Shown here in pieces: positions 1 through 7,427 of a stretch of DNA of 23,367 bases. The number at the start of each line of letters is the position of its first letter. The stretch's first letter is position 1. The translations under genes and the position numbers were made by a program. A model generated the notes under the pieces. It saw only the letters and a list, made by a program, of their open reading frames with translations. It did not search any database and was not told the DNA's origin. The DNA is taken from the NCBI GenBank assembly GCA_036560445.1, contig DATBRG010000014.1:1-23367 (forward strand), written 5' to 3'. The DNA comes from DATBRG01 sp036560445. GTDB taxonomy: Bacteria > Pseudomonadota > Gammaproteobacteria > Burkholderiales > Methylophilaceae.

Positions 1-1268
1 ATGTTGTAACGCCGATATTCCGAATTTTGCATCGCACCCTTGTCGAACACCACGCACGAAGCCACAGTAGCCTCGCCCATGGTATGGCTGATATCAAAGC
101 ATTCGATACGCTCAGTGCTGTCAGCCAAGTCCAGCGCCTCGCGTAAGGCGATCAACCGCTCCTGCTGATTCGCCTGCTGTGCTGCACGCTGCTGCAAGGC
201 CAACTCAGCGTTGGTCTGTGCCATCTTTAGCCAGATGCGCTTATCGCCTATGGCGTTAGTATTGATGCGTACCTTGCGCCCAGCCTGTTCGCTGAATACT
301 TCCTCGAGTGCTATGGTATCAATCGGCAAATTGACGATAATCAGCGGCGGCATGGCCTGCGACACGTAGTGCTGTTCGAGGAAAGCCTCGAGAGTGGTTT
401 CCAGGTCGGCCCCGTCCGCATTCCTGGGGAAGAAGCTCTTGTCGCCCAGCTGCCGCCCGCCACGTATCATCACCAGATTCACGCAATGCTGGCCTTGCAG
501 CTCTACTACGGCGATAACATCCGCATCGCTGACATTAAAATCACTGACAAACTGCCTTGCCTGCACCTGGCGCAAGCTCTGCATGCGGTCGCGATAGACT
601 GCCGCCATTTCAAAGTCCTGCTTCTCGGCGGCGCTCATCATCTTGTCGCTGAGCTCATCCATCACCTGTTGCTCACGACCCTGCAAGAACATGGCCGCGT
701 GCGTTACATCATGCTGGTAATCTTCTGGTGAGATATAACCGACACAAGGCCCGGTGCAACGCTCGATTTGATATAGCAGGCAAGGGCGTGAGCGGTTGGC
801 GAATACCGTGTTCTCACAGGTGCGCAGGCGGAATACCTTTTGCAACAGCTGTATGCTCTCGCGCACAGCAACAGAGTTGGGGAAGGGGCCGAAATAACTA
901 TTACCCTTGCGCTGGGTTCCGCGATGAAACGCCAGTCGTGGAAACTCATCCCCAGTCAGTGCGATATATGGATAAGACTTGTCATCGCGGAACAGTACGT
1001 TGTAACGCGGCATGAAGCTCTTAATGAGGTTGTTTTCCAGCAACAGCGCTTCAGCTTCCGAGCGCGTCACCGTGGTCTCGATCTTGACGATATTGGAGAC
1101 CATCATGCGTGTACGCGGGCTGGGCAAGTTCTTCAAGAAGTACGACGACACGCGCTTCTTGAGGTCTTTTGCCTTGCCGACATAAATCACCTCATCCTGG
1201 GCGTTCATCATGCGATATACACCGGGCAGGTTAGGTAAAGTTTTAAGGATGGGTTTGGGGTCGAACAT
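1..1268 (-). CDS. uvrC: UvrABC excinuclease subunit C, 3' end cut off by the window
   Basis: UvrC makes the dual incisions around bulky lesions in nucleotide excision repair, with UvrA and UvrB. The minus frame from the ATG at 1266-1268 is open to the window edge (422 full codons). It shows the GIY-YIG nuclease domain at about residues 14-95 (GVY at 16-18, YVGKA from 29, Arg39, Glu75). A four-cysteine cluster follows (C148, C160, C168, C172), as expected for the UvrC iron-sulfur site. A UVR (UvrB-binding) helix pair lies near 197-232, and then comes the start of the RNase H-like endonuclease domain, with FDISH near residue 395. The second half of that domain and the HhH region lie outside the window. 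The start is 13 bases after the tautomerase stop, with a purine-rich AAGAAG before it, so it is probably the last gene of a glycosylase-tautomerase-uvrC unit. Identification is firm. Confidence 0.97.
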   Translation of the reverse strand, partial: MFDPKPILKTLPNLPGVYRMMNAQDEVIYVGKAKDLKKRVSSYFLKNLPSPRTRMMVSNIVKIETTVTRSEAEALLLENNLIKSFMPRYNVLFRDDKSYPYIALTGDEFPRLAFHRGTQRKGNSYFGPFPNSVAVRESIQLLQKVFRLRTCENTVFANRSRPCLLYQIERCTGPCVGYISPEDYQHDVTHAAMFLQGREQQVMDELSDKMMSAAEKQDFEMAAVYRDRMQSLRQVQARQFVSDFNVSDADVIAVVELQGQHCVNLVMIRGGRQLGDKSFFPRNADGADLETTLEAFLEQHYVSQAMPPLIIVNLPIDTIALEEVFSEQAGRKVRINTNAIGDKRIWLKMAQTNAELALQQRAAQQANQQERLIALREALDLADSTERIECFDISHTMGEATVASCVVFDKGAMQNSEYRRYN

Positions 1269-1281
1269 TCAAAACTACTTC

Positions 1282-1464
1282 TTATTCGTCCAGCAACTGC
1301 CCCGCGATCGCCCAGTCTTCCATTTCCACTTCGTCAAACACGATGTAAGTATAGGAAGGCGGCTTATGCGCAATACGCTGCATGGTATCGGTGATTTCCC
1401 TGGCAATTTCCTGTTTCTGCTCACGGCTCAGAGAGCCAGCCAATTTGACATTAATGTAAGGCAT
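1282..1464 (-). CDS. 4-oxalocrotonate tautomerase-like small enzyme, divergent active site
   Basis: A 60-residue protein of the tautomerase superfamily, with the usual length for a 4-OT subunit (about 62). It begins Met-Pro-Tyr-Ile, so Met removal would expose the catalytic N-terminal proline. The EQK at mature positions 14-16 gives an ungapped alignment to 4-OT. In that alignment the two substrate-binding arginines of classical 4-OT are absent (Leu at 11, Tyr at 39), and the aromatic position 50 is Trp instead of Phe. The fold and Pro1 chemistry are therefore likely, but 4-oxalocrotonate itself is an unlikely substrate. The gene starts 2 bases after the glycosylase stop and ends 13 bases before uvrC. 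It has a strong AAGGAG six bases before its ATG. The physiological substrate is unknown. Confidence 0.9.
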   Translation of the reverse strand: MPYINVKLAGSLSREQKQEIAREITDTMQRIAHKPPSYTYIVFDEVEMEDWAIAGQLLDE

Positions 1465-1466
1465 GA

Positions 1467-2099
1467 TTAACTCCTTATCTCCTGGTTGATCAGATCAAAA
1501 ACGCCATGGAACATAGCCTCCGTCAGGCGCCTTGTTTGCGTATTGTAACGACTACAATGGTAACTATCATAGAGTACCCGGCCATCCGGTAAAACATGGC
1601 GCGCAGCATGGCCAAACTTGTAGCCACCAACCTTGAGACTGAGCGCCTTCAGCACCGCCAGGTGCGCTACATTGCCAAGCGCCAGTATCACCGTGCTGGC
1701 AGGCAAGGCTTTTATCTCCGCAGCCAAGTAACGATTGCAGGTATTGATCTCATCACCGGTTGGCTTATTTTCTGGCGGCAAGCATTTGACAGCATTACTA
1801 ATGCGGCAACCGCTAAGCACCAGGCCATCACCTGCGGCAATCGACTCTGACGCACTGGCGTAACCGTAGCGATGCAAGGTTTCATACAGCAACACCCCGG
1901 CATAGTCGCCCGTGAACGGCCTGCCGGTTCGGTTTGCTCCGTGCATACCCGGAGCAAGGCCAACGATCAACAATTTGGGATGAGGGTCACCGAATGGCGG
2001 TACCGGCCCGGCAAAGTAAAGCGGATGCTGTAATTTGACCTGATCGAGAAATCCAGCCAGACGAGGGCATAAGCGGCATTCACTATCAAAACTTTGCAT
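1467..2099 (-). CDS. Uracil-DNA glycosylase, family 5 (UDGb)-like, iron-sulfur type
   Basis: A 210-residue base-excision repair glycosylase. The motif GLAPGMHGANRTGRPFTGD (47-65) is typical of the iron-sulfur UDG families. The lack of the acidic residue used by family 4 after GLAPG, together with the long GANRTGRPFTGD stretch, points to family 5, whose members remove uracil and other deaminated bases. The iron-sulfur ligands are likely C8, C11, C106 and C121 (C-x2-C, then C-x14-C). C98 and C182 are extra cysteines. The C-terminal DNA-intercalation motif reads YHCSRYN (180-186), where a His-Pro-Ser form is common, so Cys182 replaces that proline. It is the first gene of a minus-strand repair unit with uvrC. 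No strong ribosome site is visible before its ATG. Confidence 0.88.
   Translation of the reverse strand: MQSFDSECRLCPRLAGFLDQVKLQHPLYFAGPVPPFGDPHPKLLIVGLAPGMHGANRTGRPFTGDYAGVLLYETLHRYGYASASESIAAGDGLVLSGCRISNAVKCLPPENKPTGDEINTCNRYLAAEIKALPASTVILALGNVAHLAVLKALSLKVGGYKFGHAARHVLPDGRVLYDSYHCSRYNTQTRRLTEAMFHGVFDLINQEIRS
1471..1476 (-). promoter_or_regulatory. Ribosome binding site of the tautomerase gene
   Basis: AAGGAG on the minus strand, six bases before the ATG at 1462-1464. It lies inside the last codons of the upstream glycosylase gene. It fixes the tautomerase start and shows the two genes are read from one message. Confidence 0.75.
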
Positions 2100-2276
2100 A
2101 AGACTTTCGGAGAATTAAATTTGTGCTTAGCGGCCTGCGCCGCTTCCGGACGACTATGCTACCACTGCACACCACAACTGTTAGAGTTTATAAAGTTTCA
2201 AATGCCTGCTTTCCGGCTATACAACGCCCCAAACTAGTGCCACAATCAAGCCCAGTAATATTAAAAATTGGTTCTC

Positions 2277-3950
2277 ATGTTCGGCTTCTCACATCGCCTG
2301 ATTGTTTTTTCCAGCTCTGTGCTGTTGGCATGTGGTTTGTTGTTAGCCGGCACTGTTCATGCCGAACCTACACTGTTTGAAGGCCAGTGGTTTCTTGCCG
2401 AAGCAAAACCAGTAGAACTGAGCCAGACATCATCCAGCAACATTCTGAGCAAGGTAGAGAGCAATAGCCTCCCCCGCATCCCCAGCCCATCCCTGACCGG
2501 CGGCACATTTGTCTTTAGCAGTGTGTTTAACATCCAGCAGGCTGGCCAGTATGTGATCGATTTCAAGAACACCAGCACCATAGCCTTATTCCGCCATACC
2601 GTGCTGGATGCCCAAGGCAAGCCCGTGCAGATACTTCAAGGCGGAATTCAAAGTAATACAGAGAATCCTTATCCTTTCCGCCATGCCAGGGATATCCAGC
2701 TTTCGGCCGGCAAATATACTTTGATTAGCGAAGTGAGCACGCTTTTCCTGATTGCACAACCCCAACCCTATCTGGATACCCGCGAGCATTACTTACATTC
2801 AATCAAAAGTAGCAATGCCCTGACCCTGTTATGCCTTGGCATTCTCATCGGCCTTGGTATTTACTACCTGAGCTTGAGTGCGGCACGCCATCGAGGTACC
2901 GAAAGCATGTATGCGCTATTTATCCTGGGAAATCTGTTATTTAATGGTACTGCCGGGCTTGTATTTGCTGACATGCTTGACTGGCACTGGTTCTATCTGA
3001 CGACTGTGCCGATTCTATTCTCCAATATGGCCTACATCCTGTTTGTAAAATCTCTGCTCGATATCAGGCACACCACTTACCCGCGCTTACACAGACTTGG
3101 GCAAGGAGCGTTAGCTGTTCTGGTGGGATTCGCTTTATTTAGTCTGATAGCGCCCAACTGGTCCATGGAAATGTGCCGTTATGGTGTTGGTATTTTTCTG
3201 GTCTACGGCCTGCTCTGCGGCAGCTACCTTAGCTTTAAGGGCAATACATCTGCGCGGTTTTACCTGGTCGCGATCCTGGCTTTTTTCGCCTTGGGATTTA
3301 TCTCAATCTCGCTCAGTGATGTTACAGGGCAATACACGCTACATGTCGAACATCTGGGCCTACTATCGGTAACTATCGAGGTGATCCTGCTGGCGTTAGT
3401 ACTGACTTATCAGTTTCATCAACTACATCACGAAAAAGAACATGCCCTAAGCCGGCTGGAAAAGAGCCAGATACTGGCCATGACCGATTCGCTTACCGGC
3501 TTGCCCAACCGCTACTCGCTTGAAAAAGCAATTGACGCACTTCCTGCCGAAGGCAGTCTGACTTTTCTTGATCTGGACGGCCTCAAATATTACAACGATC
3601 ACTTTGGCCATGATCGCGGAGATATCCTGCTTCGGGACCTAAGCACGGCTCTGCAAGCCAAACTGAGGGACAAGGCTACCTTACACAGGCTAGGCGGCGA
3701 TGAATTCGCAGTGACGTGCCCTACCGGCAATCAGTCTTTTGTTGAATCCATGCTGGCAGAAACCGTGGTACACCTGCGCTCTAATGGATTTGAATTCGCA
3801 GGGTTCAGCCTTGGGACTGTGCATGTCTACGAAACTGCAGGCAATCACAATAAGCTCATGCATATGGCGGATACCCGCATGTATGAAAACAAGCGCCAGC
3901 GTAAAAAGAGCCCCGCTTCAGCAGAAAACCTGGCCGGAGCCCCTGACTAA
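2277..3950 (+). CDS. Membrane diguanylate cyclase: periplasmic sensor, 7TM-DISM, GGDEF
   Basis: A c-di-GMP synthase of 557 residues when read from the ATG at 2277. A TTG at 2268 in the same frame is possible, but neither has a good ribosome site. A signal peptide ends near VHA/EP. A periplasmic domain to about residue 175 is followed by about seven hydrophobic helices (roughly 180-385), as in 7TMR-DISM receptors. A short helical linker (HQLHHEKEHALSRLEKSQ) leads to the GGDEF domain. This contains SLTGLPNR, FLDLDGLKYYND and an intact GGDEF at 473-477, so it should be catalytically active. The inhibitory I-site, normally RxxD, reads R464-x-x-Ala467, so product feedback through this site should be weak or absent. 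The sensed signal is unknown. The gene ends one base before the stop of the convergent fadL-type gene. Confidence 0.9.
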   Translation: MFGFSHRLIVFSSSVLLACGLLLAGTVHAEPTLFEGQWFLAEAKPVELSQTSSSNILSKVESNSLPRIPSPSLTGGTFVFSSVFNIQQAGQYVIDFKNTSTIALFRHTVLDAQGKPVQILQGGIQSNTENPYPFRHARDIQLSAGKYTLISEVSTLFLIAQPQPYLDTREHYLHSIKSSNALTLLCLGILIGLGIYYLSLSAARHRGTESMYALFILGNLLFNGTAGLVFADMLDWHWFYLTTVPILFSNMAYILFVKSLLDIRHTTYPRLHRLGQGALAVLVGFALFSLIAPNWSMEMCRYGVGIFLVYGLLCGSYLSFKGNTSARFYLVAILAFFALGFISISLSDVTGQYTLHVEHLGLLSVTIEVILLALVLTYQFHQLHHEKEHALSRLEKSQILAMTDSLTGLPNRYSLEKAIDALPAEGSLTFLDLDGLKYYNDHFGHDRGDILLRDLSTALQAKLRDKATLHRLGGDEFAVTCPTGNQSFVESMLAETVVHLRSNGFEFAGFSLGTVHVYETAGNHNKLMHMADTRMYENKRQRKKSPASAENLAGAPD

Positions 3951-3951
3951 C

Positions 3952-5244
3952 CTACCAGCGACGGCTTAACATGAGGTGCAGGAACACAGCCTCATTTCTC
4001 ACTTCCGCCTGGCCGAACAAGGGGCTTGAATAATTCACCTCAGCGGGGAACATATACTCCAGCCCGCCTGTGAATTTCCATTCTGGATTAACCTGGGTTG
4101 CCATACCCAAGGTCACATGATGCTCCAGTATTGCCGCCAGCAAAGGGCTGGCATTTTGCGCCGGAACGGGGTTCTTTCCGTAGTTATAGCCTGCGTACAA
4201 GGTTGTCTGATCGTTCAGGCTGTAGGCAAGACCAGTGGCAAACACCAGTTGGCTCTTCCAATTACCCGGCGTAATTCCGCCATATACTGCTGGCGCAGCC
4301 GCATTATCAGGATGAGTCGCGCGTAAGGTCACACTATTGATGGCATCTGACCAGTCTATCCAGTTTAGTTTGAATGACAGCAGCCATGGATCCGCAGGCC
4401 GGACAGCAAACCCCAGGCCGACCTCACGCGGCAGGGCAAACCCTTTGAGGCTGGCATCACGATAGTTGACCTTGCCCAAACCCAGCGTACTGAAATCGGC
4501 AGTAAGCTCACCGCCAGTCAGCGGGACTTCGGTTTCCTCAGTATAGGTTGCTGCCACGGTAACCCGTGGGCTCAGCTTATACATGGCCCCCAGTTTGAAC
4601 CCAGCCCGCAGGGCGCTTGCATCCTGCAAATGGTAACCGGCAAAAGGCGCCGCGCTGGAGGTGTTGGGCAGGAATTTCTGTTCCACCCCGGCATAGACAA
4701 CTGCCAGGCTTGCCCCTAGCGATAATCTGTCGTCTATCTGGCAGCCTATACCGGGAATTATCTTGGCGATACCGAATAGCGAAGACAACTCATCGCTATT
4801 ACCAAATGCAGTCTTGATATGCTTGAAAACACCACCTGCACCGCCCTGTGCGAACAGACCGATGCCAGCGGTACAAGGCATACTATCCAGCGACTGTGCA
4901 TAGCCACCGCCACCCAGGAATGTATATTTGTTGGAAGCAAGAACATCATTGCCAAAACTATCCTTGTGCGCCAGATCCAGCGTACGCAACATGGAACCGA
5001 ACCCATCAAAAGCCCGCCCCTGTATCTGCGTTAAGCCCGCAGGGTTGGTGTTGAGTGCGCTGGTGTCGCGTGCCACGGCAATATCCGCCCCGGCCATCAG
5101 GCTTGATTCAGCACCGAAACCAATCAGATTAAATCCGTTGGTAGCAGATGCCTGGTCACTCAGGAATAGAAAGGAAATAGAGGAAACAACCAATAACCAT
5201 GTGTTCATGGTCTGCCAGCGGGCAGGTCTTTTTATTTTATTCAT
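3952..5244 (-). CDS. FadL/OmpP1/TodX-family outer membrane channel
   Basis: A 430-residue outer membrane protein that, by family, lets hydrophobic compounds (long-chain fatty acids, aromatic hydrocarbons) diffuse into the cell. A cleavable signal ends at DQASA, followed by the FadL-type N-terminal hatch segment (TNGFNLIGFGAESSLMAGA) and the conserved NPAG loop. The rest alternates short polar turns with aromatic-flanked beta strands and ends in LSRRW, an aromatic C-terminus suited to BAM-dependent assembly. I use the ATG at 5244. A GTG at 5253 and an ATG at 5208 are alternatives, and the latter also leaves a complete signal peptide. The substrate cannot be told. The gene is single, with its own promoter (see the -10 box and palindrome). 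Confidence 0.88.
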   Translation of the reverse strand: MNKIKRPARWQTMNTWLLVVSSISFLFLSDQASATNGFNLIGFGAESSLMAGADIAVARDTSALNTNPAGLTQIQGRAFDGFGSMLRTLDLAHKDSFGNDVLASNKYTFLGGGGYAQSLDSMPCTAGIGLFAQGGAGGVFKHIKTAFGNSDELSSLFGIAKIIPGIGCQIDDRLSLGASLAVVYAGVEQKFLPNTSSAAPFAGYHLQDASALRAGFKLGAMYKLSPRVTVAATYTEETEVPLTGGELTADFSTLGLGKVNYRDASLKGFALPREVGLGFAVRPADPWLLSFKLNWIDWSDAINSVTLRATHPDNAAAPAVYGGITPGNWKSQLVFATGLAYSLNDQTTLYAGYNYGKNPVPAQNASPLLAAILEHHVTLGMATQVNPEWKFTGGLEYMFPAEVNYSSPLFGQAEVRNEAVFLHLMLSRRW

Positions 5245-5271
5245 GCTGGGCACACTTTTGTAAGGGCACCC

Positions 5272-5308
5272 ATTATATCGGCCAACTCACGGAAAACTAA
5301 ATTGGCCG
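5272..5308 (-). promoter_or_regulatory. Candidate fadL-type promoter with adjoining palindrome
   Basis: On the minus strand a perfect TATAAT occupies 5277-5272, about 28 bases before the ATG at 5244. Directly upstream lies the perfect inverted repeat CGGCCAA / TTGGCCG (arms 5279-5285 and 5302-5308, 16-base centre). The -35 position holds only a poor match (TTAGTT), and the palindrome covers the spacer and -35. The arrangement suggests regulation by a DNA-binding protein at the palindrome. There is no T-run, so it is unlikely to be a terminator for the upstream efflux gene. Confidence 0.4.
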
Positions 5309-5355
5309 GATTATTCCATTAAACCTGAATGCTTATGAGTCGCCAGATATTCAAC

Positions 5356-6300
5356 TCAATGCTGGGCTGGATTTTTGGTCAGCCAGCAAGCAACTTCGCC
5401 ATTGTTGAGCGCATCGATGGTTTCCGGTTGCAAGGTCACGTGGTCGATATCAAATCTTTCCTGCAGCATATGCCGTAAATCCTCCAGGACGGCGTGCCAG
5501 CTCTGCACATCGGCCAATACCACGTGTGCGGATAGTGCCGTCATTTCCGATGACAATGCCCAGATATGCACGCTGTGTACCTCGTGTACTTGCGGTACCT
5601 TGCTCATGGCAGTGGACACATCTGCCAGGTTGATATGAAGCGGCACGCCTTCCATCAGCACATGCAGCACCTCACGTAATAGCTTGATGGTTGAAACCAG
5701 GATCAGCGCGCAGATGAATAGCGATAACAGCGGGTCTATCGGCAACCAGCCGGTAAAGTAAATCACTGCGCCAGCGACCACTGCGGCCACAGACCCCAGC
5801 AGGTCTCCCATCACATGTAAGAATGCGGCACGCTGGTTAATGCTCTGCGGCCCCTGATGCAACTTAAAGGCGACAACAACATTAATGACCAAGCCAATAA
5901 AAGCAATCAGCATCACTTGCGCACCCTGCACCGACTCTGGCGTTTGCAGGCGCTGGATAGCCTCGTAAACGATAGCGATAATGACCGCCAGCATCACCAG
6001 GCCATTAACCATGGCGACAATGACCTCCGCACGCATGAGGCCAAAGCTGTGCCTGTGAGATACCGGCTTACGCGCAATCCATGCACCCAGCCAAGCCAGG
6101 CCCAAAGCTGCAGCATCAGAAAACATATGCCCTGCATCGCCCAGCAAAGCCAATGATCCGGTAAACCAGCCACCAGCGGCTTCTACAAATGCAAAGCCGA
6201 GGATAAGTATTAAAGGCCATAGCAAGCCATCGCCTCTATGCGAGTGATGATGGTCATGTGAATGATCGTGCGAATGATGGTGGTCGTGGTGTTGGCTCAT
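5356..6300 (-). CDS. Cation diffusion facilitator (zinc/cobalt efflux, CzcD/ZitB type)
   Basis: A 314-residue inner membrane metal/proton antiporter of the CDF family. It begins with a histidine-rich stretch (His/Asp/Ser repeats in residues 1-22), which is common in zinc transporters. About six membrane helices follow between residues 25 and 205. The transport-site residues are visible as H58-x3-D62 in helix 2 (GDAGHMFSD) and H162-x3-D166 in helix 5 (HVMGD). The His-Asp / His-Asp pattern is the one linked to zinc over cadmium selectivity in this family. The C-terminal cytoplasmic domain (about 205-300) has the ferredoxin-like regulatory sequence VHEVHSVHIWALSS. It is transcribed alone on the minus strand, downstream of the hairpin terminator of the EF-hand gene. 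CzcD and ZitB cannot be told apart from the sequence, so I give no symbol. Confidence 0.93.
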   Translation of the reverse strand: MSQHHDHHHSHDHSHDHHHSHRGDGLLWPLILILGFAFVEAAGGWFTGSLALLGDAGHMFSDAAALGLAWLGAWIARKPVSHRHSFGLMRAEVIVAMVNGLVMLAVIIAIVYEAIQRLQTPESVQGAQVMLIAFIGLVINVVVAFKLHQGPQSINQRAAFLHVMGDLLGSVAAVVAGAVIYFTGWLPIDPLLSLFICALILVSTIKLLREVLHVLMEGVPLHINLADVSTAMSKVPQVHEVHSVHIWALSSEMTALSAHVVLADVQSWHAVLEDLRHMLQERFDIDHVTLQPETIDALNNGEVACWLTKNPAQH

Positions 6301-6357
6301 ATGAAGACTCTTACTCGTAGATGCGCAATGCTAGCAGTATGGGTGACTTAAACCAAT

Positions 6358-6384
6358 AAAAAAGCAGGCGTATGGCCTGCTTTT
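6358..6384 (-). terminator. Rho-independent terminator after the EF-hand gene
   Basis: A 10-base perfect stem, AAAAGCAGGC / GCCTGCTTTT (arms 6360-6369 and 6375-6384, 5-base loop). On the minus strand it ends in six Ts. It begins about 24 bases past the stop of the EF-hand gene at 6408. It separates that gene from the CDF transporter gene. The A-run on the other side would also let it act on the plus strand. Confidence 0.85.
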
Positions 6385-6407
6385 AATGTTGATCACTTAT
6401 TATAAAT

Positions 6408-6734
6408 TTAATTGGGCCTAGGCGCATCCGGCTTAGGATGATTTTCGCGCCACTCCTGGCGATGTTCGCGCATTTTCTCGAATGCAGCCTGTTTTTCTGC
6501 CTGGTCGATAACGCCATCACCATTAGTATCCATACGCTTGAACATTTCTTCGCTACGTTTCTGGCTGGCGGCCATAAATTCGTCATGGCTGATCTTGCCA
6601 TCCTTATTGGTATCAGCATCCATCATGCCATGCTCTGGATGCGGGTGCTTTGGCATCTCATCATCGGCATAGGCTTGGGCAAAGGCCAATACCCCGAGTG
6701 TTGCAATGAGCACTGCGATTTTATTCACTTTCAT
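6408..6734 (-). CDS. Small periplasmic EF-hand protein, two calcium loops
   Basis: A 108-residue secreted protein. The signal peptide MKVNKIAVLIATLGVLAFAQAYA is followed by a short His/Pro/Glu-rich part (EMPKHPHPEHGMM). Two canonical EF-hand loops come next: DTNKDGKISHDE and DTNGDGVIDQAE, each with Asp at loop positions 1, 3 and 5 and Glu at 12. The tail is charged and helical, ending in a Pro/Asn-rich end. It should bind two calcium ions in the periplasm. No catalytic domain is seen. A strong AAGGAG (minus strand, 6742-6747) lies seven bases before the ATG and confirms the start. A hairpin terminator follows. It is a single-gene unit, divergent from sodC. Its precise role is unknown. Confidence 0.88.
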   Translation of the reverse strand: MKVNKIAVLIATLGVLAFAQAYADDEMPKHPHPEHGMMDADTNKDGKISHDEFMAASQKRSEEMFKRMDTNGDGVIDQAEKQAAFEKMREHRQEWRENHPKPDAPRPN

Positions 6735-6741
6735 GTTAAGT

Positions 6742-6747
6742 CTCCTT
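6742..6747 (-). promoter_or_regulatory. Ribosome binding site of the two-loop EF-hand gene
   Basis: AAGGAG on the minus strand, seven bases before the ATG at 6732-6734. A near-consensus site, it decides the start that yields a complete signal peptide. Confidence 0.7.
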
Positions 6748-6854
6748 ATTTCAAAAGCCAGATGGCTGAACAGTTAACGACCCCGTATCCGTAATAGTTG
6801 ACCATTTGCGGCAAGCTTTGTGTATCGACATGTATCAGTAGCGTTGCCACACTC

Positions 6855-6860
6855 TATAAT
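6855..6860 (+). promoter_or_regulatory. Candidate -10 box for sodC
   Basis: Perfect TATAAT 30 bases before the first sodC ATG. No convincing -35 is found 16-18 bases upstream (the region reads TGTATC). The promoter may therefore need an activator, or the match may be chance. Confidence 0.4.
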
Positions 6861-6890
6861 GCCTGTTAAATACTTCATCAGAAGGATCAC

Positions 6891-7427
6891 ATGATGCGTA
6901 ACCACTACCTATTATTCGGTGCATTTCTTGTAGCCAGCCTGCCCGCACTTGCCGCAGAACCGCTGATTGGGAAAATTGTACTCATGAATGCCATCAGTGC
7001 AGATGGCGTGGGCAAGATCATAGGCGTTATAAACTTCAGGGATAGTGATCAAGGCCTGATTATTGATCCCGACCTTGGCGAACTGACCCCAGGCCCGCAC
7101 GGCCTGCATATTCACGAAAACCCCAATTGCGACAGCGGTGAGAAAGATGGTAAGAAAGTTGCTGGCCTGGGAGCAGGCGGACATTTTGATCCAGCGAAAA
7201 CTGGCAAACATGAAGGCCCGGAAGGCCAAGGCCATCTCGGTGACCTGCCAGCATTAGAGGCAGATGAAGACGGCAATGCGGTACACGCCACGCTAGCACC
7301 ACACCTCAAGCTGGAGGACATTATTGGTCACTCACTTATCATCCACGAAAGTGGCGACAATTACAGTGACAGTCCCAAGCCATTGGGCGGTGGCGGAGCG
7401 CGCGTAGCCTGCGGTGTTATCGAATAA
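6891..7427 (+). CDS. sodC: Periplasmic Cu/Zn superoxide dismutase
   Basis: A 178-residue enzyme that converts superoxide to oxygen and hydrogen peroxide in the periplasm. The signal peptide ends at LPALAA/EP. All metal ligands are present: copper H73, H75, H98 (bridging) and H152; zinc H98, H107, H115 and D118. The signature GLHIHENPNC holds the first two copper ligands and C80, which pairs with C174 in VACG. R171 is the active-site arginine. The ATG is doubled (6891 and 6894). The GAAGGA at 6881-6886 is 4 bases from the first and 7 from the second, so the second may be the one used. rlmJ begins at the very next base after the stop. The zinc/copper chemistry fits the nearby metal efflux gene only loosely. 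Confidence 0.95.
   Translation: MMRNHYLLFGAFLVASLPALAAEPLIGKIVLMNAISADGVGKIIGVINFRDSDQGLIIDPDLGELTPGPHGLHIHENPNCDSGEKDGKKVAGLGAGGHFDPAKTGKHEGPEGQGHLGDLPALEADEDGNAVHATLAPHLKLEDIIGHSLIIHESGDNYSDSPKPLGGGGARVACGVIE

Noticed and set aside
369..1238. Several plus-strand open frames over the first kilobase
   Set aside because: They are antisense to uvrC, whose minus frame reads through the whole stretch with all domain motifs. The plus frames match no family I know.
2129..2144. Hairpin AGCGGC-CTGC-GCCGCT between the glycosylase and cyclase genes
   Set aside because: Only a six-base stem with no T-run, in a region between divergent genes. Too short to call a terminator or operator.
5279..5308. The CGGCCAA inverted repeat as terminator of the CDF transporter gene
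   Set aside because: No T-run follows on the minus strand, the loop is long (16 bases), and a TATAAT adjoins it, so a regulatory role is more likely.
6235..6295. Low-complexity repeat at the start of the CDF transporter gene
   Set aside because: It encodes the His/Asp/Ser-rich metal-binding N-terminus usual for the family, so it is not a separate DNA repeat element.
6798..6826. TTGACC followed by TGTATC as a sodC promoter
   Set aside because: The -10 matches only 3 of 6, and a perfect TATAAT lies closer to the gene.
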